A stretch of DNA of 64,000 nt, from contig NC_090795.1 of the NCBI RefSeq assembly GCF_040054535.1, forward strand, positions 4,129,501 to 4,193,500, given 5' to 3'. Position numbers and translations under genes: made by a program. Source of the DNA: Antennarius striatus (taxonomy: Eukaryota; Chordata; Actinopteri; Lophiiformes; Antennariidae). This document shows positions 1-9,688 of the stretch, one piece after another. The notes under the pieces were generated by a model that had not been told where the DNA came from, made no database searches, and worked only from the letters and a program-made list of their open reading frames with translations. The first letter of the stretch is position 1; each line of letters opens with the position of its first letter.

Positions 1-289
1 TTTGTACAGTTATCCTCTTCACTACATTTATCTGACAAACTACTTAAGTTCCAATACTTTAGCCGCCAAAATGGTCTCTATAAATTATATATGGATACAT
101 AAAACCAGCTTTTGAGTCATGTTCATGCGAATGTGGGGCAACTCTGAGGATGAAAATGAACAAACTTTGTTGGCACAAAGTAAACGAGTCAGTTCTCTGG
201 AAGTCGCTCCTGTTTTAAACAAGAGAAAGATTGGCAGGTGGATGTGTGGATGAAGAAAGACCACACACACACATGCACGCACGTACGCG

Positions 290-326
<37 letters not shown>

Positions 327-350
327 TATATTTATGTATCTATAATATAC
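1..350. repeat. Edge of a third lectin tandem unit
   Basis: Bases about 145-220 resemble the upstream flanks of both complete lectin genes to the right (about 2430-2500 and 4490-4560). All three share the sequence around a 'cagttct(c/t)t' motif preceded by a 'gatg(g/a)a...acaa' stretch. Since the flank of a minus-strand gene lies to its right, this piece should belong to a further lectin copy just left of the window. No coding exon of that copy is inside the window. The segment ends in a CA-rich microsatellite. Confidence 0.6.
261..325. repeat. CA microsatellite
   Basis: Interrupted (CA)n tract with a few CG-containing units near 275-295. It encodes the spurious Cys-Val ORFs on the other strand and has no gene content. 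Confidence 0.95.
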
Positions 351-451
351 GTATATCTACAACAGCTGTAACAAAGTTCTCAGGAAGTCATGCCTGTTTT
401 GGAAAAAAACACAATCAGTGGGAGAACTATAGATGATAAAGATATGAACAC

Positions 452-519
452 ACAACACACACACAGGCACACACACACACTCGCACACGCACACGCACAC
501 GCACACGCACACACACACT
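452..519. repeat. CA / CACACG microsatellite
   Basis: Imperfect (CA)n with (CACACG) units. It sits at the same place, relative to the lectin gene, as the (CA)n at 2787-2821 in the next tandem unit, so the microsatellite predates or accompanied the duplication. Confidence 0.9.
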
Positions 520-1389
520 CCTGAGTAATAACCTGCAAATTAGCTTGCTTTCGATGTTTTAGATCTTTACATCAGTAAAACTAACATAATTGCTGTTTTT
601 CAATATTTTGTGTTTCCTTGTCATTTTATTTTGACACTGGGATTTCATGAATCTGACTTTTTTTGGTTTGCAGTAAAATTGTGTTTTCCAGCACTTTAAA
701 TCAAGATGTAAAAATATATAAGTCATAAAAGTTAATGAAAGAAATTGCCCCATTATTTACGGAGCATTCTATGTCACTGTTTTTGTTTTCCATTTGCTAT
801 AACGAAATTTTGTAAACTACCATGGTTTGATCAAAATACTCGACACAATTATGACATTATTATTATCACTGTTAAAAAGTTGTGCAATAGTAATAAAACA
901 AGTCAACATGTACACTTTTTAAACATACACAGTATTTACATGAAGTTTTTATAGATTGACCAACAAGACATGATTTAGATGAGCTCCTGTCAATGTTGTA
1001 CAGAGTTTAGTGGGTTGATTGTTTTTTAAATATTACTGCTGGTCAGGTGAGATATTTGCCCACAATTATTTTCTTATTTATTTTTTATCTTATTTAAATC
1101 AGTGTTCCCTCCTTATTGAAATATTTTTACATATTACAATACAATGTACAGTATTTTTCTTCAAACATGACCTTTTTTTAAACCTTTTGTTGCATTATTT
1201 CTGAAGTTGGTTCATTTCACAACACTTTCAGCTTTCTGTATCAGTCAAAAAGTCAGCAAAAAAAGGAACCATTAACACATTTATAAATTTTGATAATTTG
1301 TTTTTATTTAATCACAGACCAAGTTTCAATTCATATTTTTATTTAAGGATGACTTTTACTTTCACAATATTTGCTTTCATGACATGATT

Positions 1390-1886
1390 TTACAATTTCT
1401 TTCCAGTGCTTTCAGCAGAGCTCCAGATTCTTTGTGCCTCCCTGTACAGCTCCAGTTTGCCTTCATCGGTCAGCTGCAGGCGACACATGTTGGCCTCTAA
1501 CTTGCCAGAGACTGAGCTCCACCGTGCAACATTACGTTCATTGTACAGAATCAGGTTGCAGTTTCCCTGTAGACACAGACGGAACGTATCTAAGCCATCA
1601 GTGCCTGTAGCCCAGACAGCGTTTCCATTGGTATAGACGACAAAGTTACCATCATCCTGCAGGTCAGAAAGATAAATTATGATGCATTAACAGCAAGTTC
1701 CAGAAGTGAATGATACTTCTTTGAAATCTAAAATCATCCATGTATAAAAATGTGAACGTGGATGGACTTCTGTTAGCCTTCTGTAGGTCCTCTCACCTGG
1801 AAAACAGCTTCAAACATTTTGTTGTTGGATATCAGAGAGTCTCCCCTACGGAGCTCATCATTCTTGGACATGTAGTTCCTGCTCAT
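1390..1886 (-). CDS. Bulb-type mannose-binding lectin, copy A (pufflectin-like)
   Basis: Two coding exons on the minus strand, 1886-1797 and 1656-1390 (stop TAA), join in phase 0 to give 118 aa. The protein is one bulb-type (monocot mannose-lectin, B-lectin) domain with no evident signal peptide. This matches fish skin-mucus lectins such as fugu pufflectin, which are about the same length. The intron splits the first sugar site after its Gln: Q | DDGNFVVY fits the QxDxNxVxY consensus. The second site, QGNCNLILY, has Asn for Asp and Ile for Val. The third (around QLTDEGKLELY) is degenerate. A non-coding first exon ends at 2001 with a GTGAGT donor. A poly-A signal on the minus strand lies at 1308-1303. 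Likely role: mannose binding in mucus defence. That role is known for the family but is not shown here. Confidence 0.88.
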
Positions 1887-2070
1887 GATTCTGGAACAAC
1901 AAGGAAACTTGTGTTGTTGAAAAATCAGTCAGTTTAAATTGTTAACATTAAGAATGGGTCCATCTGTATGAAAGTAAATTCAGATACTACCGATACTCAC
2001 AGACTGGAATGTTGAACCTCAGTCAGACTGCAGGCAGAGGAAGAGGAGTGAAGTGAAAAAGTTGAAGTGA

Positions 2071-2078
2071 CTTTTATA
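2071..2078 (-). promoter_or_regulatory. TATA box of lectin copy A
   Basis: TATAAAAG on the minus strand lies about 30 bp upstream of a non-coding first exon (about 2045-2001) that ends in a consensus donor. The same box, exon and donor recur for copy B. Confidence 0.75.
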
Positions 2079-2785
2079 CACCTGAAATGTGGAAGGAGTC
2101 AAAGAGGAGGAGTCAAAGTCACAGGAGTCACAGTTTCACCACAGCTCTTAATTCACTAAATTCAGTCATAATTTAAATTCTTTCAATTTTATTTTTCATT
2201 TCAGACAATCCTAAACTGTTGGAATGTTTCGTGTCAAAATGTCAGATTTAAATGAGGGATGAAATTTTCAATAATATTTTACGGTTCCCCATTAATGTTC
2301 TACAGCAAAATATTACATTTTATTTTTATCTCACCAACTTTAGTTTCTACACAAAAACACCTCAGTTTAAACTTAATCTTTTGTTACTCTAACTCAGTTT
2401 TTTGTCAGATTTGTGACAAATCAAACTATGAGGAAGAGGATGGACACAATTTGTTATCACAAATATGATCAGTTCTCTAGAGGCCACTCTGATTCTAACA
2501 ACTGGGTCATGGGCCTAATATTTCACAACAGGCTCACCATAAAGTGAAGATGTCCAGGGTGAAGACAGAGGGTCATGTCTCCTTCTTCAGTGACTCAACT
2601 ATTGTGAAGGAAGTACATCTGTTAGCACAGATTTAGTAAAAGAGGTTAAAATGTCACTGGGGTCATTTACAGAAGCACAATTTTAAGATACTTTACTTCT
2701 CAGCAATGTTCCAGAATTCTGAGGAAATCATGCCTGTTTTAGAGAAAATCCCAATTAATGGAAGAACTATAGATGAAAAGATGAG

Positions 2786-2786
<1 letters not shown>

Positions 2787-2821
<35 letters not shown>
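2787..2821. repeat. CA microsatellite
   Basis: Perfect (CA)n of about 35 bp in the 3' flank of lectin copy B. It is positionally equivalent to the tract at 452-519. Confidence 0.95.
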
Positions 2822-2823
<2 letters not shown>

Positions 2824-3343
2824 ATGCATCGGATTTTTTAGATGCACGCATTCAGAATGGTGCATGAATGAAGAAAATATAATTGATGTGCTTGTTTTTT
2901 GGGGGAGTTTAATGTCTTTTAATTGTAACCCTGTAATTTGATGTATCAGATTTTGTTTTATTTTGCAGTAAAATTGTGCTTTTCCAGTACTGTAAATCAA
3001 GATGTAAAAACATATAAATCATCAATGTAATTGAAAAAATGCTCCATTACTTACATGGCATTTTACAATAATTGATCACATGTAAAGAGTGATCTTGTTG
3101 CCTAATGAAGCACTGATTGAGTACATTTTGACAGCTGAATGCGATGATGAACTGTCTGCTGAGATGGTTGTTTAGGTGAGTGTGTGACGCGTTTTGGAAA
3201 TGAGCTTCAAGATCACATCAATGTGCTGTGAAAATGTTCTTTTATTTGTTTGCAGATCACACAGGTTCAATTCATGTTTACATTCAATGACTTTATTTGC
3301 TGAGCGTTCAGGTTCAACAAGCTTTTCATGGCTAGATAACATT

Positions 3344-3847
3344 TCAGAATTTCTTTCCAGTGCTGTCAGCAGAGCTCCAGATTTTTCGGGCCTCCCTGTG
3401 CAGCTCCAGTGCCCCATTATTAGTCAGTTGCAGGCGACACATGTTGGCCCCTAATGTTTCGGAGTTTGTGCTCCACACGGCGCCATCATTATGGTCATAC
3501 ATGACCAGGTTGCAGTCACCCTGCAGACACAGGCGGAACCCTTCTGACGCATTAGTACCTGAAGCCCAGAGAGCCTCTCCTTTGGTGTAGATGACAAAGT
3601 TACCATCATCCTGCAGCGTGACACACAAATTAGGATAAATTAAAACATTTTCCACGAGTGAATGATGTTTCTTTAATAACAAAACATTATCAAGATATAA
3701 AAATGTGAACATGGATGAACTTCTGTCGGCCTACAGATAACAATCTGGTCCTCTTACCTGGAAAATAGCTTCAAACATTTTGTTGTTGGATATCAGAGAG
3801 TCTCCCCTACGGAGCTCATCATTCTTGGACATGTAGTTTATGCTCAT
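3344..3847 (-). CDS. Bulb-type mannose-binding lectin, copy B (pufflectin-like)
   Basis: Coding exons 3847-3758 and 3610-3344 (stop TGA), phase 0, 118 aa. Exon lengths (90 and 267 bp) are identical to copy A. It is a single B-lectin domain. Two of the three sites fit QxDxNxVxY fully: Q | DDGNFVIY and QGDCNLVMY. The third region (LQLTNNGALELH) is degenerate. Conserved Cys residues flank the second site (RLCLQGDC) and precede the third (ANMCRLQL). Exon 2 (start MSINYMSKNDELRRGD) is almost identical to copy A. A non-coding first exon ends at 3963, and the minus-strand poly-A signal is at 3297-3292. By its intact second site, copy B may be the stronger mannose binder of the two. That is inference. 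Confidence 0.9.
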
Positions 3848-4033
3848 GATTCTGGAACAACAAGAAAACTTGCGTGAGAGATCAAGCAACTTAAATATTT
3901 TCTAATTGATTGAGAATTCATCCATCTTTATGAAAGCAAATTCAGATACTACCAATACTCACAGGCTGGATTGTTGAACATCAGTCAGACTGCAGGCAGA
4001 GGACGAGGAGTGAAGTGAAAGAAGTTAAAGTGA

Positions 4034-4041
4034 CTTTTATA
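4034..4041 (-). promoter_or_regulatory. TATA box of lectin copy B
   Basis: TATAAAAG on the minus strand has the same spacing to the first exon as in copy A, and the surrounding bases (GTCACTT downstream) are conserved. This suggests both copies are driven by the same kind of focused, TATA-type promoter. Confidence 0.75.
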
Positions 4042-4136
4042 CTGAAAGGTGGGAGGAGACAGGAGGAGGAGACAAAGAGGAAGAGTCAAATAATCAGAAT
4101 GCTAATGTTTCAGTAGTTCTTAATTCACTAAACTCA

Positions 4137-4207
4137 TTCATTCATTCATTTTTCTACCATTTGTTCAGCTTATTGCGGGTCACGGGGGTTGCTGGAGTCT
4201 ATCCCAG
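4137..4207. mobile_element. Short retroposed repeat fragment with target-site duplication
   Basis: A 71-bp insert carries the common teleost repeat motif 'gctggag(t/c)ctatcccag', preceded by a (TTCA)n run. It is bounded by near-identical 16-17 bp direct repeats: 4120-4136 (ttaattcactaaactca) and 4208-4223 (ttaattcacaaactca). The equivalent place in unit 1 (about 2149) has a single copy and no insert, so this is an insertion rather than a deletion. The length of the repeats suggests target-primed (LINE-machinery) integration. Confidence 0.7.
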
Positions 4208-4770
4208 TTAATTCACAAACTCAGCGATCATTTAAATTCTTCCAGTGTTATTTTGCACTTCAATCAATCCTAAACTTTTTAAACGTTTTCTGTCCCAATG
4301 TGAGATGTAGGTGCACTTATGAAAATTAAAATAAAATTTTATATTTTCTCCTTAACGTTCTGCAGCACAATATTATATTTGACTATTTTCACCTCACCAA
4401 CTTTAGTCACACATAAACATGCCAGTCAGCGTTTCATCTTTTGTTCCTCTAAATCAGTTTTTAATCCAGGCTTGTTCCAAATCAAATTAAGGAAGACAAT
4501 GAACACAACTTGTTAATACATAATGGTATCAGTTCTTTAGATGACACTCTAAGTGGGTGAAAGCTAGAGAATAATATCAATGGAACTGTTTCATTACTAC
4601 AAAGAGTCTTATCTCTGTGTGACTGGCCAAAAGACTCAACCATTGTGATGAAAGTAAAACTGTACAGATTTACCGTAGTAGTAACATGTCGCTGAGGTCA
4701 GTTACTGAAACACATTATAAGACACTTCTCAGCGTACATTTATCTACTCCAGCTTTAGTAATGTTTAGTA

Positions 4771-4900
4771 AACATGGATCTGCTGGAGCCTATCTCAGCT
4801 GGCTGCAGGTGAAAGGCAGGGTACACCCCAGACAGGACACCAGGTCATTGTGGGGCCACATTAAAGACAAACAAATGCTCATGTTTCACTCCTATGGGCA
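4771..4900. repeat. Fragment of the same teleost dispersed repeat
   Basis: Contains 'gctggagcctatctcagctgg' followed by the 'gggtacaccccagacagg' block typical of this family, which is widespread in fish. It looks like a longer but decayed piece than the one at 4137-4207. The short ORF here is spurious. Confidence 0.6.
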
Positions 4901-5508
4901 ATTTTTTGCTAGCAATTCACCAAACATATGTATTAAGAGACAAAATCATGCTGAGTCACTTCTTTTTTGGTTGGCGCCTCCAGGTTGTTGTCATTGATAA
5001 GTTGAAATCTATTTGTCACATCTATTTGCGTCACATCCAGTAACGAGGCTGCTCGGTTTTTGGCTTGAGAGATGAATCAGAACAATCACTGGGATTTATT
5101 TAATGGAGAAATTTGTGTCATCATGTGACTCACCACAATATTCTGGTGGGAAAAAATATTCTTGTCCACCTTAATCCTGCTTTAAACACATCAAACAAAG
5201 ATATATACATTTTTTTTCTTTCTTTTATTGTACATCATTTAAATTTTATACCAGAAAATAAGAAAAGTCAGTACATTCGCCCAAAAAGCATCTAAAAAAA
5301 AAAGTAAGTGCTTTGCTTCAGTTCAGACAAAAAAGCTGCTTTGACATCCTGGGCTGGGGCGGGCGAGTCCAGGCTAGTTTTACAAAATAAGTGACACCAG
5401 ACTGACAACCATTCAGAAAAGTCCAGGTGACGTCACTCTGTAAGCATGCAACAAGGTACTACACATTCTGTGGCTACGTTACATGAAGCATTTTTGCTCT
5501 ATTTTCAT

Positions 5509-6690
5509 TCATTTCCTCTGTTGTGAGCCAGTCGACACCGCTAACAGTGTGGGGGCTCCGCTGTTGTAGCTCATTTTACTGCAGTGGTCTGTCCTGGTTG
5601 TCCTCATCTCCTGAAACACAAAGACGTCACACATTTAAAACATCTTCAATCATCCTCAGACTTAAAACCTGATGAAGATACGTATGAAGGATCGTCAGAC
5701 TTGTGTCGAGGTTCTCGGGTACAAGATTTCACAATCAGAACACGGATGGGAAATAACAGGATAGTGGATTGTAATACCTCTGTCATCCTTGGCTTCTGGA
5801 TGCAGTGAACGTAAGGCCTGGGGCTGGTTTCGATCTGATCGTCTGCTATTTTGTAACAAACTGCGCAGTCCATTATGGGCTGTGAAGACATTCATTACAG
5901 AAAAAAAAAACCCCCATGATGACGCTGCTGATATTGGCTTGAAATGGGTGTGTCTTCTGACATCCACTCACTCTGTCGTTCCTGAAGATGCATCTCTGAG
6001 TGTCTGCCGCTGGCGTTCCTTTGGCGCACCTGGTGGGTTTCAGGTAAAAGTGGTGGTAGAGGTACCTCACGCCGAAACCGGACTGCGAGAGAGCAGAAGG
6101 TCATTGTGGGAGATGAAAGAGTACAAATAATAGATGCTGAGAGTATCATGTGGGATCATCCTCTGAGGATAACGATTCTGTTGGGAATGTCATGGAAATA
6201 TATGTTGACAACTCTGAGTAAAATCAACTTTGCGTCGAAAGGACGCAAAGTTCATTTGGGTTAGTAGATATAAACAGTGAAAGTTAGAGTGTCACAAGAG
6301 TATAAAAAAAACAAAAAAAACAAGAACTTGAGGAAGTTCAGTCAGTTTATTTCCCTGTGTGAACTTGGCTCTTCTGGTTTTTATCAGATATAATTCCCGT
6401 TTTCTTAAAGTTTTTTGGAAAACAAGCAGAACTGAAAACTTGAAGCAAACAAGAACAAATAAAGGAACTGACGATGAAATCATGAAGTGGCTTACATCAA
6501 TGCCTGACTTCTCCAGACTCTTCAAGAAGCGAAAATGGTGCTGCACGGTGGCGTGAGAGTTGAGTTGCTCCAACGCCAGATCGACTCCCTTCCTGTAGTC
6601 GTCGGGCAGCTCGTCGTAAGGATTCTGGGCCTCGGCGGAGCGCAGCAAAGCTCCGGCAGCGCAAATCAGCAACAGCAGTCCAGCAGCCAT
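5509..6690 (-). CDS. Chemerin (RARRES2)-like secreted cystatin-fold protein 1
   Basis: Four coding exons on the minus strand: 6690-6496, 6082-5972, 5879-5778 and 5610-5509 (TGA). All junctions are phase 0; 169 aa. The start at 6690 is preferred over an upstream in-frame ATG because it lines up with copies 2 and 3 and directly begins the signal peptide (MAAGLLLLICAAG...AEA-Q). After it comes a cystatin-type helix (YRKGVDLALEQLNSH), then the strand YLYHHFYLKPT. Six cysteines follow in the chemerin order: C-x10-C, C-x2-C (MDCAVC), then two single Cys. The C-terminal tail is YNSGAPTLLA...QQRK. Chemerin is an adipokine and chemoattractant precursor of about 163 aa. Linkage to slc4a2, abcf2 and chpf2 (all human 7q36.1, with RARRES2) supports the assignment. 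Other cystatin-fold families remain possible. The minus-strand poly-A signal is near 5229-5224. Confidence 0.8.
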
Positions 6691-6699
6691 CGTCCTCAG

Positions 6700-7980
6700 C
6701 GTGTGAAGGGGAAATGCTCGGCTCAGACGCAGTTCACCCTTCCCTCCCTGCGGGATCAATACTCGCATCCAAAACAAGTCCTATTATGGCAGTGTGTGAC
6801 TGTGTGTGAACCAAGAGGACCAGAGCTCGCCGAACATCAACAGGCCGCCTGCGTCAACTGTTTACTTTTAATATCCAAGTTCTTGTAAGAACCCCAAGGG
6901 AGGCGGATCACGACTTGTTGTAACAAAACACATTCCAGACGAACAAAGCAGACTTACACTCTATTTCCGAGACGCTGTGAGCAATCCCCCAGTCCTGGAA
7001 ATGAGGCCAACGTGCCGGGAAAAGCCTTTGACCTCAGGACAAATAGAAAGGTCAGCCGTGCCCAGAGGGTGAATGAACCGTTCAGGCTCCGCTTCATCAG
7101 CTCCCAGGAAAATGGGTCGTTTAGAGGAATTTGGCTGCCTTGTATTTGTTGAATGGCGGGGGTAATGAAACGCTCACTCCAAAACGGCTGTTTCTCTGAC
7201 CTACATGCATGCAAACACACCCAGGATTCAACATTTCGTCACATCGCAGAAAAGCAGACTATTTTCTGAGGTGGAGGTACACCCCCATCGTTTGATTGAC
7301 CTTTCAATCCTTAATTGGGGGAGGGGGGGTGTGTCACTGACTTGTTGCTTGGTTACAATGACCCCTGCCTCTGTTGTTTATTCTACTCAAACTGCCCCGC
7401 TGCTCTTCATTCAGACACCAAAGTTCATCCACCGGAGAAAATAGTTCACAAAGGACTTCAGCTGTCCTAGGAAGTTTTTGGAGTCTTTTAAAAAATAGGC
7501 TATGACCTAATTTAAATGTTAAATAAGGATGAAAAACCAGCTATTTTTATTTGCATATTGTTCAAAAAATTAAATGACAGTTTATTGACATTAAGAGTCT
7601 AACAGACGAACAAGGCCGTGACCTTTGGAACGGTTGGTGGAAGAGGGCTAACCTAATTTCTGTTTCCCTGTCTCACATCAACTCAAATAAATTCCTAAAA
7701 ACATTACAATTATTTTGTAATTATAAATTCAGATCATCACCTTACCCTAACCCTAACACTGAGTCACCTCTAGGATACAATGGGGATCGCCTTCGGTGAA
7801 AGATTCCATTCGTTTTTTTGTGTAATCCAGAGAAACAAACAGATAAACAAACCAGACCAATCAAACCAAACCTTCCTGGTGGAGGTAACTACAGACAAGG
7901 TAGGTTTAATACTTTAGTATTAATTCACTAGTCAAAATTTAGAAGAAAAACAAAGCCTGTAAGATGTGAACTATTCCTCC
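6700..7980. other. Intergenic spacer, chemerin-like genes 1 and 2
   Basis: Presumed 5' flank of copy 1 and 3' flank of copy 2. The minus-strand poly-A signal (TTTATT at 7581-7586) probably ends copy 2. A short 'taaccctaaccctaac' run lies at about 7744-7758. No other coding exon, RNA gene or mobile element is recognised. Confidence 0.5.
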
Positions 7981-7986
7981 AGAAGT

Positions 7987-8761
7987 TCACTTATTTCCTG
8001 TTGATGCCAGAAGAGTCGGGCTTCCGCTGCTGTATCCCAGCCGGTTGCAGTACTCCTGTCTGGTTGTCGTCATCTCCTGCCGGTAACACAAAAAAGATGT
8101 GTTCATTGATGCAACAACAGAAACTTTGTCATGAGGCTACAAAGAGTGGGGGTCACGGGTTCTCGGCCAGCGGACTGACCGGCGTGAGGGTGGTCTTGTG
8201 GACGCAGTGGATGTAGGGTTTGGGCTCCTGTTCGATGGCCTCTTTAAAGGTTTTGTAACAGACAGCGCAGTCTATCAGCGGCTGCATGTAAACACACAAA
8301 CCAAACAGGACTCAGACACGACAGGACAGACCGACAACCCCCTCTCATCAACGAGGCACAACTTACTCTGTCGTTTCTGAACTGACAAGATGTGGAGTTG
8401 GTCGTTCCTTTCGGACAGTTGGTGGCTTTGAGGTAAAAGTGGTGGTAGATGTATTTCACGTCAAACCCAGGCTGGAAGACACACATTTAACGTCCAACAA
8501 TGAACAACAACACAACAACAGATCAACACGGAGTCTGTCAGGCGGACAGGACAGGCTGAACTCTACCTCGATGTCTGACTGCAAGAGACTTTTGAAGAAG
8601 AGGAAATGGTGCTGGATTCTGGCGTGAGAGTGGAGCTTCTCCAGGGCTAGATCCACTCCTTTCTTGTAGGATTCGGCGAGTCTGTCGTAATTATTCTCCT
8701 GGCCGTCACAGGAAAACATCAACGTGTGAAGGCTGAGCAGCAGCAGCAGTAAAGCAGCCAT
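7987..8761 (-). CDS. Chemerin (RARRES2)-like secreted cystatin-fold protein 2
   Basis: Exons 8761-8567, 8471-8367, 8281-8180 and 8076-7987 (TGA), all phase 0. The 163 aa product is the same length as human chemerin. It has a leucine-rich signal peptide (MAALLLLLLSLHTLMFSC), the helix YKKGVDLALEKLHSH and the strand YIYHHFYLKAT. The six-cysteine set runs TNC, TSC, IDCAVC, IHC and EYC. The tail YSSGSPTLLASTGNK resembles copy 1's. Exon sizes are 195, 105, 102 and 90 bp. Of the three copies it is the most family-typical and may be the direct RARRES2 orthologue, though only a tree could decide. Chemerin is activated by C-terminal trimming. Whether this fish tail is processed in the same way is unknown. 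Confidence 0.82.
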
Positions 8762-8836
8762 CTTCCTCTGATGTCTGTGGGACTGAGGTGAAGGGACAGA
8801 CCACCCACCTCTGAGGACAAAACAACACCCAGCCCT

Positions 8837-8845
8837 CTTTTTATC
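8837..8845 (-). promoter_or_regulatory. TATA-like element of chemerin-like gene 2
   Basis: GATAAAAAG sits in the block AGGATA(A/C)AAAGAG, which recurs upstream of gene 3 at a similar distance from its ATG (about 76-84 bp). It is therefore probably a shared core promoter. Gene 1 lacks an obvious counterpart. Confidence 0.55.
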
Positions 8846-8899
8846 CTGGCAAAAAACCAGCCGGAAACACAAGCCTTAAATGAGATATGTATAAAAAAT

Positions 8900-9685
8900 A
8901 ACTACATGCAACACGATGGAAGTAAAATCAAAGAAATAACAGATATCAACAAGTCCGAGTGTGTTTTTTTTTATATCTTTGCCCTTGTTTTACAAAAAGT
9001 TTAAAGGAATATGAAGAGTGAGGATGGAGCTTCCAGCCTCAACAGAACAAAAACATCTCAATGCCTCTATACCAGAGATAAATCATGTTAAAAAAAAAGC
9101 AATAGTTTACCAAAGAGACCTGCATGTGAACCCAACAACACCCAACTGTGTTTACAGACGGGTTCTGGTCATCCATATAACGAGTGAATGGACTCAACTC
9201 CGCCCCCTAGTGGAACTAAACAGCTACAACCACCAGAGGCTTCACCCTGTATGGGGCCTCCTGATTGGAGGATGGACTTTGAGAGAAACGTCATCCCCTG
9301 GGTTTCCTGAGTTACACCTGTTTGTTTTTCACTGCTTGTTTAAGAGTTACAAACATAAAGTGAGTTGAAAAAGTGGATTTAACTTTTACATCTTAAACAA
9401 AGTGTATTTTTTCCCCCCACTTTTTCATCTTTAGTACGAATGAATTGGTTTTCACAATGTTCCAATAAAGATCATATTATCAAAATTATTCTTTCGAATC
9501 CTGACGAGCAAAAAATAGATCATTCAACACGTATGTTGCACATAAAGTAAGCTTTATTTGCATTAATCACATTTATTTGCACAGATTTTACAGGACACAA
9601 AACAGAAACTCCAGAGAGGGTAATCAATTGACCAATAAATGTGCACAACTATCAAATCTGTATTTCAAGATGCTATTGAAAATAA
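8900..9685. other. Intergenic spacer, chemerin-like genes 2 and 3
   Basis: No coding exon seen. Contains the minus-strand poly-A signal for gene 3 (TTTATT at 9553-9558). Confidence 0.5.
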
Positions 9686-9688
9686 TTT

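Larger units (their letters stand above)
360..2600. repeat. Tandem duplication unit 1 (lectin copy A)
   Basis: The segment matches 2690-4700 in order. It starts with the 'gaa(a/g)tcatgcctgtttt' flank (about 385 versus 2727), followed by the CA tract and the 'gtaaaattgtg(t/c)ttttcca' segment (about 672 versus 2968). The lectin exons 3, 2 and 1, the TATA box and the upstream flank follow. Introns and flanks have drifted clearly, so the duplication is not very recent, while exon 2 is nearly unchanged. Confidence 0.75.
2690..4700. repeat. Tandem duplication unit 2 (lectin copy B)
   Basis: Second unit of the lectin array, colinear with 360-2600. It differs mainly by point changes, microsatellite length and a 71-bp insertion at 4137-4207 that unit 1 lacks. 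Confidence 0.75.

Noticed and set aside
5646-6149. Overlapping ORFs on both strands around the chemerin-like gene 1 exons
   Set aside because: They are read-through or shadow frames of the 102- and 111-bp exons. Only the spliced frame keeps the six cysteines.
6691-6777. Upstream in-frame Met (MFWMRVL...) for chemerin-like gene 1
   Set aside because: The extra 29 residues would bury the signal peptide and have no counterpart in copies 2 and 3, so the start at 6690 was chosen.
7742-7760. Telomere-like taaccctaaccctaac
   Set aside because: Only about two to three units. A chance or minor interstitial run, not a telomeric array.
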